A stretch of DNA of 64,000 nt from Anolis sagrei (Eukaryota > Chordata > Lepidosauria > Squamata > Anolidae). The position numbers and the translations under genes were made by a program. Below, piece after piece: positions 22,464 to 34,227 of the stretch (position 1 is its first letter; each line of letters begins with the position of its first letter). The notes under the pieces are model-generated. The model searched no databases and was not told where the DNA came from. It was given only the letters and a program-made list of their open reading frames with translations. The DNA is taken from positions 56,566,953 through 56,630,952 of the forward strand of contig NC_090021.1 in assembly GCF_037176765.1 (NCBI RefSeq), written 5' to 3'.

Positions 22464-22654
22464 CGTGCCCCCATGAAATAATTCCATCCTTGACAGATGT
22501 TATTGTTACATAATGGAATCGTTTCATGGGGCATGCAAACGTCCAAGGCAAAGGAGGAAAATCCAAGGAAAGATATCCAAGGCAAAGGAGGGAAATTGTC
22601 TTGCTTTCCCTTGCTTGATTTGAAATTATTAGTTATCCTGAATAACATGGGTTT

Positions 22655-23322
22655 TAACAGTGTAATAGAATGATTGACAACTGGAAAATAGAGGGAGAAA
22701 ATGTGGAGGCAGTGACAAACTTTGTATTTCTAGGCACAAAGATCACTGCAGATGCAGACTGTGCCCAGGAAATCAGAAGACGCTTACTTCTTGGGAGGAG
22801 AGCAATGTCCAGTCTCGATAAAATAGTAAAGAGTAGAGACATCAGACTGGCAACAAAGATCCGCCTAGTCAAAGCCATGGTATTCCCTGTAGTAACCTAC
22901 AGATGTGAGAACTGGACCTTAGGGAAGGCTGAGTGAAGGAAGATCGATGCTTTTGAACTGTGGTGTTGGAGGAAAGTTCTGAGAGTGCCTTGGACTGCGA
23001 GAAGATCCAACCAGTCCATCCTCCAGGAAATAAAGCCCGACTGCTCATTGGAGGGAAGGATACTAGAGACAAAGTTGAAGTAATTTGGCCACATCATGAG
23101 GAGACAGCAAAGCCTAGAGAAGACAATTATGCTGGGGAAAGTGGAAGGTAAAAGGAAGAGGGGCCGACCAAGGGCAAGATGGATGGATGGCATCCTTGAA
23201 GTGACTGGAATGACCTTGAAGGAGGTGGGGGTGGTGACGGCCGACAGGGAGCTCTGGCGTGGGCTGGTCCATGAGGTCACGAAGAGTCGGAGACGACTGA
23301 ACGAATGAACAACAACAACAAT
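22655..23322 (+). mobile_element. BovB (RTE) LINE 3' end
   Basis: 22,670-22,936 encodes the C-terminal part of the reverse transcriptase (NVEAVTNFVFLGTKITADAD, RRLLLGRRAMSSLDKIVKSR, SRDIRLATKIRLVKAMVF). The following frames give NQSILQEIKPDCSLEG-like and GHIMRRQQSLEKTIMLGKVE sequence, then RGRPRARWMDGILEVTGMTL. It ends with the RTE tail acgaatgaacaacaacaaca at 23,320. It is 5'-truncated; one in-frame stop follows GKAE and there are shifts after it. The best-preserved BovB here. Confidence 0.92.
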
Positions 23323-23348
23323 AGATGGGCAACTGCTTTAGGCTAGAC

Positions 23349-23926
23349 CAGTGGTTCCCAACCTGTGGACCGTAGACCACCAATGGTCCCCAAGAACTAA
23401 AATATGGTCCACAGCCTAACCGTTACTACACTATTGCAACAAGAGCGACTGGTCTTGAAAAATCCTCTTATAGTGCTAAGACAATGAGAATGTCGAAAGT
23501 GGAGAGGCTGACTACTCACAAAAGGCTCAACAACAAGCCTCCTGGCAGCTGCTTCTCCTCCTCCCTCCCCCTGAGCAGAGTTGTTCCATATGGTGCCTGG
23601 AAGCAGGGGTGCCTTGGTGTCTTCATTTTTAGGCTTTTTCCTGGGGTTATTTGGGGTTCTGATTTTAAAAATTGCATTGGATAGATCCCATCAGCTCTAG
23701 ATTTTTAAATATGGTTTTCTGTGGGCAAGCAGATGGTGACTACTGGATGGCATATCCGAAACTAGAGCTGATGTGGTCTATCCAATGCAATTCTCTGAAT
23801 TAGCACCCCAAACAACCAAAATGAATCTAAAGTTGACCAAAAACAGGTTCATAACCCTTTGGTACTAATGTTGGAGAGTGGTCCCTAGTCAAGTAGTCTC
23901 TGGTCAAAAAAGGTTGAGAACTACTG
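23349..23926. mobile_element. hAT non-autonomous element, 578-bp form with internal hairpin
   Basis: Ends CAGTGGTTCCCAACCTGTGG and, inverted, CAGTAGTTCTCAACC. Flanks GGCTAGAC (23,341-23,348) and GGCTAGAT (23,927-23,934). Interior arms aattgcattggatagatccc (about 23,669) and, inverted, ggtctatccaatgcaatt (about 23,778) extend outward with further complementarity. Confidence 0.88.
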
Positions 23927-23934
23927 GGCTAGAT

Positions 23935-24840
23935 GGTTGCACCTCCTTTAATAATCAATATTTTTCTGCCCTAATGCCCACCAGAGCAGCTTCTCATTGG
24001 GGTGGGGGGCTTTGGGCAATTTTAAGTTGTAGAATATGGTGATTTTACAAAAGAAAGTGACTCTAAATGGCCTAGGGGCACCCCAAATGTGTTGAAAATC
24101 CCCAAGTGCTCTACACAGCACTCTTTATGCCTAGGGTCTCTGAGATCCATGAAACAAACAAAAAAATCCACAATTATGTCTACAGCAATAAAAGACAGAA
24201 AGTTCGTGATATAGACAGTTCACATTAACCAGGTGATCATTATGCAATGGCACCTGCTATATTCCATAATACATGACATATATACTTTGCCACTGTGTAC
24301 ATTAGAAGCTTTGTATTTAAAAAGCATTCCTTGTGAGATTGCCATATCAAATGTTGAGTGGAGGCATTCATCCTAATTGTATTTCCTGAGGACATGATCT
24401 ATGGTTTGAAATTTCAACACGTATAGAAGTTTAAGCTGCAGTAGTCAGATCAATAAACATAATGCTTTTACAAGTTGCTACTCATAAGGGCTATCTGTCT
24501 TCTAGCATTAAAGATGTGCAATTGAAAATCTGCTGTGGATTTCCTCTATAATATACCATTTTATGTCTTGTATGTTAGAAATCATCAAAGGTATATATAG
24601 TCAACATTTGTCTGAATAAGGCAACAGGATTGACAACTTTTTTCCCTAAAGAAAGTCTGGAAAAGAAACTGCTATTACAAATGTGAGTCATCCAGTCTTT
24701 TTTTTTTTTTTTTTTGACCAAAGACAAGGAGAAAATGATGCAGAGCTAACATATCCAAGAGAAAGCTATATATGAAGTTTCAAAGCTGGGTAAAAGCTGT
24801 CATTGGATAACAAGCAATAAACAAATGTCTTTAATGTATT
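23935..24840. other. Intron stretch, nothing recognised
   Basis: A poly-T run of 18 at 24,698-24,715 is the only repeat seen. Confidence 0.4.
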
Positions 24841-24841
24841 G

Positions 24842-24990
24842 TTGAAGTCTTTCATGGCCGGAATCACTGGGTTGTTGTAGACCTCACAACCTCTGAGGAC
24901 GCCTGCCATAGATGCAGGCAAAACCTTAGGAGAGAATGCTCTGGAGCATGGCCATACAGCCCGAAAAACTTACAAAAAACCCAAATGTCT
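24842..24990 (+). mobile_element. Penelope-like tail, hammerhead decayed, flanked by an inverted tail piece
   Basis: The left part gttgaagtctttcatggccg to gggttgttgtag is the inverted copy of the family tail. It is followed by CTGAGGA, stem II cgcctgccatagatgcaggc, then AAAACCTTAGG where other copies read GAAACGTCAGG. The tail then runs on to ggccatacagcccgaaaaac. Confidence 0.65.
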
Positions 24991-25639
24991 TTAACATCTA
25001 TAAAACCTGTTCAACTGAATGAAAAGCTGCCTAACTAGGAAAGTATCTACAGTTTATAAGCTAGATTCTTTATATGTGCTACAATATATAAATGATGAAA
25101 TGTACTGTGTTTACTTTACAAATGTGAGGAATGTTCTTTTAAAGAATAAATGTGGCTAGACTATAGAAGTAACATGCCTAGGATATATAATGGATATGGA
25201 AGTTAATGCATACACTGGGAGTGTCTGCAGAATATAATGAACTTCAACAGTTATTTTACTTAGCAATGTATAATTATTATCAAGCCGCATGTCTATTTTC
25301 TATAATATATGTTTTCAAAGAAGCTTAAGAGATTCTTACAGGGAATGTTGATTATGATCTACCTATGAAGTAATACTGTTGTTTACTTTCTTGACAGTTT
25401 GTGGTCAAAATGGTTAACTCTAAGCATCTTTAGGTAGATAGAGATTGACAAGAATGAGGCAAAAACTTTAACTACAAAGATATAAGGTTAGAAGAATCAT
25501 GCCTACTTCAGAGAGTATAACTATGTATACCAGTTGCTGGAAAACAGGCATAGAAGTGTACTGTTGTGCTGAAGTTGCTACTGCTGTTTTTTAAACAGAC
25601 CTTTATGTACTTCATAGCACCATAACTATAGTGCTACAT

Positions 25640-25920
25640 AATGGATTCCAGCCTGACCACCCAAGTCCAACTACCAATATGCAGCTGCTGGGATTGGCAG
25701 AGATCCATTCTCCTGCTGATTAAAAAGCAGTTGCTTAATATCCCCACTTATTTCCATGAGCAATCTCTGGTGTGACAGGCAGAAGGTCCATTGTCAGAAA
25801 TCCCCCTCATGACAGAGATCACTTATGTGAGGTGGGTAGGAATGTCAGTTCATCACTTCTCAACTGTCAGCAGACTGGACCCCTGTCAATCCCAGCAGCT
25901 ACTACCTGGTAAATAGGCCT
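25640..25920. mobile_element. Possible fold-back DNA element
   Basis: The left arm agctgctgggattggcagag (25,684 on) is answered at 25,877-25,900 by ggacccctgtcaatcccagc. About 170 bases lie between the arms. Family unknown. Confidence 0.4.
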
Positions 25921-28093
25921 TGGGCACTTTCACAGTCTCTATGTAGCTTCTAAACTAGGGGCTATAGAGATCACAAATACATATCAGTTATGAATGTATA
26001 TCTGATGGTTACATATTTATAACTGCACAACAAAATTCTGGCCAACTTTATTTATACCTCTGATTTTCTATCCAGACCTGGAGCTCAAAATGACTTACAT
26101 ATTACAGTGAGTATATAGACACAAAAACATAACACAAACAACATAATAATAAAGTATTAGCAATATTAAAACAATTTAAACATACAATTACACTGAATCC
26201 TCTGGATCCGTGGGTTCTTGATCTCTTTTTTCCATCAAATTTGCCTCATCAGATCCTATCTATAAAGTGGGGACAGCATGAACATGGAGGAACTGAAGCA
26301 TCTATGCATACATCACTGCTATTTAACAATGTGGGATGCTAACAATTGGGGTTTTTTTTTTTTGCAACTTCAGGAGATTCTGGCAACCAAACCACTGCAG
26401 ATTGGGAGGAGGCATTGTAAAAGCATTAAAAATATACTTAAAATAGTGCAGCACCATTTAAAAGTCTTTTATTTAAAAATTTCAGTTCTGTTGGAATGAA
26501 AAAAATATTTGATCTCCAATGGGAGGACATCAAAGAGGTGACTATTCTGATTTCACAGTGCTATCTGAAGTAGGTTATGTTTTTGGAGCTTCCCACTGTG
26601 AAGTTGTGAATATGAGCTTCACATATGCTCAATGTGAAAACAGAATGGTAGATTTAATAGGTCTTGAGTCTGATCCAGCATGGATATTTTTATACATGCA
26701 GTTCAGTTGTGTCAACTGTTCCCATATAAGAAGTTAGAGATTGAATAGTTTGTCAGATTAAACATTTCTTGATTTCCCTGCCACAGTACAGTACCATTCA
26801 GAGGTAATATCAATTGATTTCCCAAGACAGCATCCTAGAGAAGGTACTTGTGATGGAACCACCATTAAGAGGTCCATTCAGACAGAGAATAAATTGGAGT
26901 AGAAAGTTCTTTTATCAGTAAGCCATCTTGTTTTTCTTTGGCAAGGTCCCTTCTGTGTCCTGAGTTAGAAGGAGGAAAAGGAATAGGTAAGAGGCTAGTT
27001 GAATTAGTAGCCACGGCTGGATGATCCATCATATGGCTTACTCAGTATAACCTATCTGTCATGACTTTTAGTAATTCCTAGTACTCTCCAGGAACAGCTC
27101 CTAATTATCTTTTACAGTTGGTATTATAAAGACACCTGGGTAAGATCCAACTTCTTTATGATTTGCTGGATTTCTAAAGCAGTATTCCATTTTAAATGCT
27201 GTCTTTGGCTGAAAATAAGTCATTTTTCTCTACAGTCCCTCATAATCCTTTAGAGCTGATTTGCAGGGTAGGATGAGAGACTCTTGAATGAGGATGAATT
27301 CATGAAGATTGCTTGGTTTCCTTGAGAGAAAATGCTGTCGTCCATGAAAGGAAGACCCTGAAAGACAGGAAACCCTAATTGAGTGGCTGAGGTTACATTG
27401 GAGCTGTTGTTTTGAAAGGGCAAACTCAAATAGACAGCTGTTCTAGTTACCAAATTAAAACAAGGGTGGCCAGCTTTTGTGTACAAATCTGCCCCTTAGG
27501 ATTTTTTTACTACGGGCTGCAAAATAAGCTACTCTCCGCTTCATATAACTTTGGGAGCTGTGCAAGTGCGATTGCAAAGCACCTTGAAGAGCTTTATGCT
27601 CCATAGCTCAAGCATGAATTTTCAATAAATATTCACCTCAGATCAATCAATTTCACACTTTTTTGGTTAAACGAGTGCTTCTCTTTGTCCCTGATCTAAG
27701 CAAGGAAAATACTAGAGTCCTAACATTCACCAAAACCTTTTTTCTCAGTCTAGGTCACCTTTCCCTATCAGCTCATTTGTTTTACTTTAAAAGGTGTCTG
27801 TTAGCGGAACCCAGACTTCATGTATGTTTGCTTACCACCCTAATACCTCCTACAGAGATAACGTAATCAAAGAAATGTGAATGTTTTAATGAGGCACATG
27901 TAGGACATTCCTTATTTTGGGGGTTATTTTTTAAAAAGACAAAATATGTACACAGTTCAGTAGTTACACAGGTGGAGCACCAATGAAAGGTTTAGCTGGG
28001 TATTGGAAGCTCTGCTGGTTTAATTTCAGTTGGAGGACATTGATCCATTGGAAGTGCAGTTTTATTAGAAAACGTTTTCAGTGCCTCTGCAGA

Positions 28094-28094
<1 letters not shown>

Positions 28095-28129
<35 letters not shown>

Positions 28130-28200
28130 AATAATAAATAACAATTAAATAATAATTATTAATAATTAAATAATAATAAATAATAATAATTTAAGCTTTT
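28095..28200. repeat. (ATT)n / AATAAT-rich microsatellite
   Basis: Eleven ATT units pass into interrupted AATAAT, with inverted order after 28,126. Confidence 0.85.
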
Positions 28201-28989
28201 AATTATATTAATTACAATGGATTTCATTTGGTGCATATACACATAAAAAAGTACCACATAGTCATATTCTTGAATATTGATGTCAACAGTTAAACAAACT
28301 TATATAATGTATAAATTTACAATTCTTGTGAAGGCACCTTATCTTTTTATACATTCTATGTAATTGACTTTCCGTTGTCACTCCAGGATAACCAAATAAA
28401 GATTAGAAACCATCCTTAACTATATAATTTGTTTTGTTTGACATTTTCCTTTTATATTGTTAAGTTTCCAAACTCACACAGAAATATAAAAAAAATTAAA
28501 TGTCTAAACCTATTAAGACCCAATATTTTTTTTTTTCAAATACAGTAAAATGATGTCCAGTTGTTCTGGAAGTTCTGTATAGATTTGTCTTTCAATATAC
28601 AAAAGAGTTTATCCATCTCTGTTAATTGAATAGATTTTTTTTCTGTGCATCTAGATGACTGCATGCTTCCTGCTTCCCCACACCCTCAGCCCATCAATGG
28701 CACAGCATATTTTGTCCACGCAATTTCATGGGACTTACTTTTAATTGAATTGTAAGCAAAACACATAAGAAGGCTAGAGAGTATGTGAACTGACCTCTCA
28801 TCTTTTTGCTCTAAGTTTGACCACACTGAACCACTTGGGATGTGTACTTTACTAAAGGAAAGGGTGAGTGAGAAACAGAATAGAAGGAAAAGGTGAGAGC
28901 AACAAAAAAAAATGAAGAAGAAAGGAAAAACAATGTGGGGTTGGTAAGTTGGAATATGAATTTGGAGTGAGAAGTTTAATTTACCTGAA

Positions 28990-29312
28990 CCTATAGTGGG
29001 TTAAAGCATTGAGCTGCTGAGCTTGTTGATCAAAAGGTCGCAGGTTCGATTCCGGGGAGTGGCGTGAGCTTCCGCTGTCAGCCCTAGCTTCTGCCAACCT
29101 AGCAGTTCGAAAACATGCAAATGTGAGTAGATCAATAGGTACCGCTCCGGCGGGAAGGTAACGGCGCTCCATGCAGTCATGCCGGCCACATGACCTTGGA
29201 GGTGTCTACGGACAACACTGGCTCTTCGGTTTAGAAATGGAGATGAGCACCACACCCCAGAGTCAGACATGACTGGACTTAATGTCAGGGGACTACCTTT
29301 TTTACCTATACC
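28990..29312 (+). mobile_element. tRNA-derived SINE with BovB-like tail (Sauria-SINE type)
   Basis: tRNA head with B box GGTTCGATTCC at about 29,043. The body includes cttccgctgtcagccctagc, ggtaccgctccggcgggaag and catgccggccacatgacctt. The 3' part ccccagagtcagacatgact ggactta resembles the BovB 3' end (gaagagtcggacacgactga), consistent with BovB-driven mobilisation. It ends in ctacctttttt. Confidence 0.8.
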
Positions 29313-29865
29313 TTCTCCCTTTCTAATCAACAATTGCGTGTGAAGATTTATTTTTTGTGAAGATTTATTTTTTCAAGTGTTCAGTTCTGTGTCAACAGTA
29401 ATAAATACATTGAAACCTTACCAAGGAATTAAATGGGCTTTACTTCAGAGTACATATGAAGAGGGCATGAAATTTAGAAAATGAATATTTTGGCTCCAAA
29501 TTTGTAATTCACCAAAATCTTCATGGTTTAATTGAGTTCTTTGACTCAGATTCGTGCTGGAAAAAGTTGTGAGATGGTAATGCTTTGTTCTATTTCATAA
29601 AACATTTAGATCAGAGGTAATAGAACCTATGACCTTCAAGATGTTGTTTGACTGCAGTTCCCATTAGTCCTAACTAGCACAGCTTGTGCTGAGAGATTAT
29701 GCGTATTTAATGCAACAACATCAGGATGGTTTCGTGTTCTCCTTTAAAGTAAAGACTATGATTTGTCTGCATTCAGAGTAATTAAATTAACTTTTTGACA
29801 TTCTGATCATAGCAGTCTCTTTAGTTCAGCTCAGCTTGTGCTTGCCTGCCTCTGTAGTAGATTTT

Positions 29866-29900
29866 TACACTTGATCTTAGTCAAAAGTCAGAGAAACAGT
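29866..29900 (-). pseudogene. U2 snRNA 5'-end fragment
   Basis: The minus strand of 29,900-29,866 matches the first ~35 bases of U2 snRNA: ...GACTTTTGACTAAGATCAAG TGTA, with about six differences, mostly transitions. The match stops just before the branch-site recognition region. It is far too short to be a gene; truncated U2 copies arise by reverse transcription. Confidence 0.5.
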
Positions 29901-30154
29901 TTTTGCTTGGAAAGAATCTATTCCACATTTGTAACTTGGTAACAGGGATACTCCTCCTCCTCATCATCATCATTTATGTCGCATCTTTGCTTCCAGAGTT
30001 GAGGCCTATGGCAGTTTACAAATCAAAATAATTAAATACAGTAAAAAGATGCAAGACCATTAGTCGAAATAACTTAAAATATACTAATTAAAATGAATCT
30101 AAAAGCTTTTTTAAAAAACCTTCAATACAATTAAAATAACACGGCAGCAAGCAA

Positions 30155-30600
30155 ATTTTGTTGTTGTTGTTCATTCGTTCAGTCGCTTCCGACACTTCGT
30201 GACATCATGGACCATCACATGCCAGATTGCCCTGTCGGCCGTCACCACCCCCAGCTCCTTCAGAGTCAAGCCCGTCACTTCAAGGATACCATCCATCCAT
30301 CTTGCCCTTGGTCAGCTCCTCTTCCTTTTTCCTTCCATTTTCCCCAGCATGATTGTCTTCTTTAAGCTTTCCTTTCTTCTCATGATGTGGCCAAAGTACT
30401 TCATCTTTGCCTCTACTATCTTTTCCTCCAATGAGCAGTCGGGCTTTATTTCCTGAAGTATGGACTGGGTTGGATCTTCTGGTGATCCAAGGCACTCTCA
30501 GAACTTTCCTCCAACACTACAATTCAAAAGCATCTATTTTCCTTCGCTCAGCCTTCTCAATGGTCCAGCTCTCACATCCGTAGATGACTACGAGGAATAC
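30155..30600 (-). mobile_element. BovB (RTE) LINE 3' end
   Basis: Minus-strand frames give KARLLIGGKDSRGKDEVLWP and the RTE tail (plus ttgttgttcattcgttcagt at 30,165). The 5' end is lost at about 30,600. Starts with a (GTT) run, the reverse of the CAA tail. Confidence 0.88.
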
Positions 30601-30744
30601 CATACATGACAATAATATGGTGACTTTATGGCAAGAAATCTTTGATTAATCCAGTGCATGCTGGGGGGCATTATGGAAGGAGGTATTCAGTGTCTTCTTC
30701 TGTAGTATCTGCAATCTGGGTACACAACAACCAATGGAGGGTTT

Positions 30745-31043
30745 ACTCAGGGCAGATCCAGACAGCCTTTTATTCCAGAAGCATCCATGTTTTAAAAATG
30801 TGGATGTTTCTGGGAGGCTGTATACACCCACCCCAGAAAATACACACTTTCTGGGATGGGTGTCTAGATGTTGTATTTCCCAGTACAACATCGGGAGACT
30901 AACCCCCTTCCTCAGAAGCCCCCCAGTGGCCATCTCAGGGAGGCCGGGTGAGTATTTTTCCTGGTTTGTAGTGAATTAATTCGAGACTGTCCTTTATTGT
31001 AGTAGATACTGCAGTAAAGGTACTTTCTGGATGGGACCTCACA
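30745..31043. mobile_element. Non-autonomous DNA transposon
   Basis: Left end gggcagatccagacagcctt and right end, inverted, gaggtcccatccagaaag. The interior shows complementary blocks (catccatgttttaaaaatgt against gtggatgtttct). Similar design to the elements at 36,395 and 57,437. Confidence 0.45.
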
Positions 31044-31149
31044 TAGCTCCATTCCTAATCTGTTGATGTGCTGCAGAGGTGCTCCCTATCACATTCCAGA
31101 TGCACTTAAGCAGCTGAGTAATAAGGAGCAGATTTATGCTCAGAGTATT

Positions 31150-31360
31150 TATTTTTATTTATTTATGAACTACATTTCTATATCACTTTTCTCACCCCTG
31201 GGGGGACTCAAAGCAGTTTACAACATAATAAATGGCAAATTCAATGCCTCATATATCACATATCTAAATCAATAACATATAACAATAACATATAACTGTA
31301 GATAAAAAAACATTAAAACTATAAAAACATCAAACATAGACATAAGCATGAAACATATTA
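31150..31360 (-). mobile_element. L2-type LINE 3' fragment
   Basis: Plus reads tttatttatttatgaactac, tcacttttctcacccctggg, gggactcaaagcagtttaca: the inverted 3' end of the L2-like family also found at 34.2 and 49.0 kb. Confidence 0.65.
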
Positions 31361-31794
31361 TTGCTGCAATTAACAATGTAGACCCTGTCTCTTCCCCCCC
31401 CCCCATCCCCAACTCTCTCGCCATAGCGTTTCAGCCCTTCTTTTATACTCTCCTTCTTTTATATACAACACTTTGTCCCCTGAAGTTAATAAGTGGTAGA
31501 GAGGATGGAACTGTGCCTGGCTGCTGCTGTTTACTAAAGGAAGGAGCGGAAAATCAGGATATGTGCTCCATCAGCCTTTTAATTGGATCTTGACCTACAC
31601 AGTACAACACCTTTACCCATGTCCCTCACCTCACCCCTGAAGTCTATTGTTTGATTTGCTTTTGGCCCAAGTATAATCAAAATATAAGGTCTGTTTTTTT
31701 CACAATTTCAGGTCTCAATGGGAGTTGTGAAACTTGAGGGATATTATATACACTGCCCCCACTCGCAAATATGTTAGCTGACCTATATGTCTGA

Positions 31795-31945
31795 GGGCCC
31801 TTCCACACAGCCATATAACCCAGAATATCAAAGTAGAAAATCCCACAATATCTACTTTGAACTGGGTTATCTGAGTTCACTTTGCCATATATTCTAATTC
31901 AAAGCAGATAATGTGAGATTTTATTCAGCTATGTGGAAGGGGCTT
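31795..31945. mobile_element. Fold-back MITE
   Basis: Ends gggcccttccacacagccat and, inverted, aaagccccttccacatagct. Interior complementary arms: tctactttgaactgggttat and the aattcaaagcagataat block. Confidence 0.7.
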
Positions 31946-31964
31946 TAGTCATTTTAATGCTGTT

Positions 31965-32180
31965 GCTGTGCATCTTCAAGTTGAACTGAACTTATAGTGA
32001 CCCTCTCTTAGTATTTTTTTTTCAGCAAGAGATAATCAGAGGAGACTTGTCATAGCCTTACTCTAAGCTTGACTTGACCGGGTTCTCCCAATGAATTTCA
32101 AAGGCTGATTCGGGATATATAGCCTTAGTTGCTTGGAGTTCTAGTCTAACATTCAAATCACTCTTCTATAGTTGTCCCTT
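31965..32180 (-). mobile_element. Old MIR-like tRNA SINE, minus strand
   Basis: Plus words gctgtgcatcttcaagttga, gacttgtcatagccttactc, ttgcttggagttctagtcta correspond, with much decay, to the family at 19.4 kb. Confidence 0.45.
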
Positions 32181-32305
32181 TGATCAAAGTGTAGTCCTAA
32201 TTCCAAGTAGCACATAAATTGGCTGCATTTAAAGAACTGTTCTTCAATCATTCAGTAATTTATGTCATGTTTCTAACCTAGCAGTGCTAGCAACTGGATT
32301 TAGAA

Positions 32306-32441
32306 CAGTGGTTCTCAAACTGTGGGTCCTCAGATTTTTTTAGCCTTCAACTCCCAGAAATCCTAACAGCTGGTAAAGTAGTTGGGATTTCTAGGAGTTG
32401 TAGGTCAAAACATCGGGGGACCCACAGGTTGAGAACCACTG
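32306..32441. mobile_element. 136-bp palindromic hAT element
   Basis: Ends CAGTGGTTCTCAAACTGTGG and, inverted, CAGTGGTTCTCAACCTGTGG. Perfect duplication ATTTAGAA at 32,298-32,305 and 32,442-32,449. Confidence 0.92.
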
Positions 32442-32449
32442 ATTTAGAA

Positions 32450-33960
32450 AAATAATAATGGTATATCTCTGCATTTGTTGGCTTGCCTCTTCATGTTCAT
32501 TTATACACATTTCTCCCAATGGTTATATTTTACATTCAGTTCTATCATTTACTGTCTCTTCATAAATCAAAGAAAATACCAGAAAAAAAACACAGTAACC
32601 AAAATTTGTCCATTGAATAGTTTTGTATAAATGAGCCCATACAGACATTGCTTGCTTGACCTTGTCAAAGTTATAATAGCCTGGGGCAAAACACATGGAG
32701 GAGATGCCTAGAGAAAGCCACACAGTAGAGCCACTGTTAGAACTGCTGAAAACCAAAGTGATGTGGACCGTTCCGATGTCATGCATATTTTGGTTAGTGC
32801 AGCCATGTCTTGAAACCCAAAACGCCTTGCATGCAAGTTCCCAGCAGTTCCCTGATTTGACCTGTGTTTAGCTGTCCTTCCAGAATTCATGATAAGCGCT
32901 CTCAAAACCAAGTTATACAAGGCCATTAAAAACTCATCATTTCTCAGCCCACAGCTAATGCAGTATCATTAAACCCATTAAAGGGTTGATATCATCAAAG
33001 AACCAACTTTGTTTAAAGCTGGAATAAATAGGTGTTTGGCAAGATATCATGTGATTGTCTTAAATCCACTCTCTAATATCACCTCACTACACCTTGTTCT
33101 GTTCAACAAGCTTTGATTTTCTGAAAATAATGCTTTGAACAACACTTTACAAGATCCTCATCTCTTGTTGTGCTCCTTGATGTCAGGAGCGGTGGATTTT
33201 ACAGAACATTAAATACATACTTAGGAATTGCTCACTGAAGTCGGCCTCACACTGGCACTATTGTTGGGCATTGAGGTTTCTGGATTCATCTGGATTCAGC
33301 CCACTTGTTCTTGTGTCTTCCTAGCTTGTCTTGTACTGTTTATATACATTGTACAAGAAAATACGCCATGGTGTCCAGGAATTACATCAAATTTCACTTT
33401 CGTGATTGATATTCCTCAGCATTTCATGATAGTAAATGGAAGATATGCGAGTCTGATAGTTTGTTTATTGTATTTAATTTGTGAACGTACCTATTAATGC
33501 ATCTTGACACCACTTTAACTGCCATGGTTCAATACTATGGAATCCTGGGATTTGTAGTTTCATGAAGCACTAACATCTTTTGAGCCAATCAAGACTGTCT
33601 CAAAACAAAGTCCTGTAATCTGGAACTACCAGACGGAACTGTGGTGGTAGTAGGACAGAGACAAAGCACTCCCCCAATGATCTGAAAGCTATAGTAGGCT
33701 TGTATAGGAAGCCAGTGTCCTTTTTATGTAGCATAAATAGCCACATGCAAGCATACACCACAAAACACTATAGCCATTGTGCAGTGCATAATGTGCACAC
33801 ACAATGGAAAGTAGACAGTTCACAATTGCAAAGCATATTTACAGTGCAATTGATAGAATGCACAATTGCAATACAGTGTATACAATACGCAACCTAAAGG
33901 TGGCAGAATAAATATGCAAAGTATAAGGTCCATAGTGGCAATGTACAATTGTAAAGACAA
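32450..33960. other. Intron stretch with a half MITE
   Basis: 33,505-33,625 holds half of the MITE family of 41.2 kb (cactttaactgccatggttc, ggaatcctgggatttgtagt). The rest shows nothing recognisable. A TGTGCAxT/CAATTGCA-rich patch at 33,775-33,890 is probably simple-sequence drift. Confidence 0.45.
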
Positions 33961-33962
33961 GA

Positions 33963-34022
33963 CATCAGGAGAGAATGCTTCTGGAACATGGCCATACAGT
34001 CCGGAAAACTCATAGCAACCCA
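33963..34022 (+). mobile_element. Penelope-like tail, core lost
   Basis: Begins at the catcaggagagaatgcttct position of the family and runs through aacatggccatacagtccgg; the hammerhead boxes upstream are absent. Confidence 0.55.
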
Positions 34023-34227
34023 ATATGATTTAATTTTGTAATTTATGCTTTCTATTCAAGAAAATTATAATTTTTAAATGGTGGCATAGATAACTGTTTC
34101 AATGATCCGTTGTTATACTGAAATCCATACGTTTGCCAAATTAAGCCAAACAGAGTAGAAAGCAGGATTTAATTTTTAACACTGAAGAAAATAAATGAAG
34201 TAAATCTTAAGTCATTATGCTGCCTTG

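Larger units (their letters stand above)
24991..28980. other. Long repeat-poor intron stretch
   Basis: Apart from the possible fold-back at 25.6 kb, an L2 tail at 26.04 kb and an ATT microsatellite at 28.1 kb, nothing is recognised. It is the longest such stretch in the intron and a reasonable place to look for conserved regulatory elements. Confidence 0.4.

Noticed and set aside
26215-26262. CTGATGA...GGAAA on minus, resembling a hammerhead
   Set aside because: No stem II can form between the two boxes, and the surrounding sequence is not the Penelope tail.
1485-29053. tRNA-like B boxes at 1,485 and 29,043
   Set aside because: They are heads of SINEs; the surrounding sequence does not fold into a complete tRNA and continues into SINE bodies.
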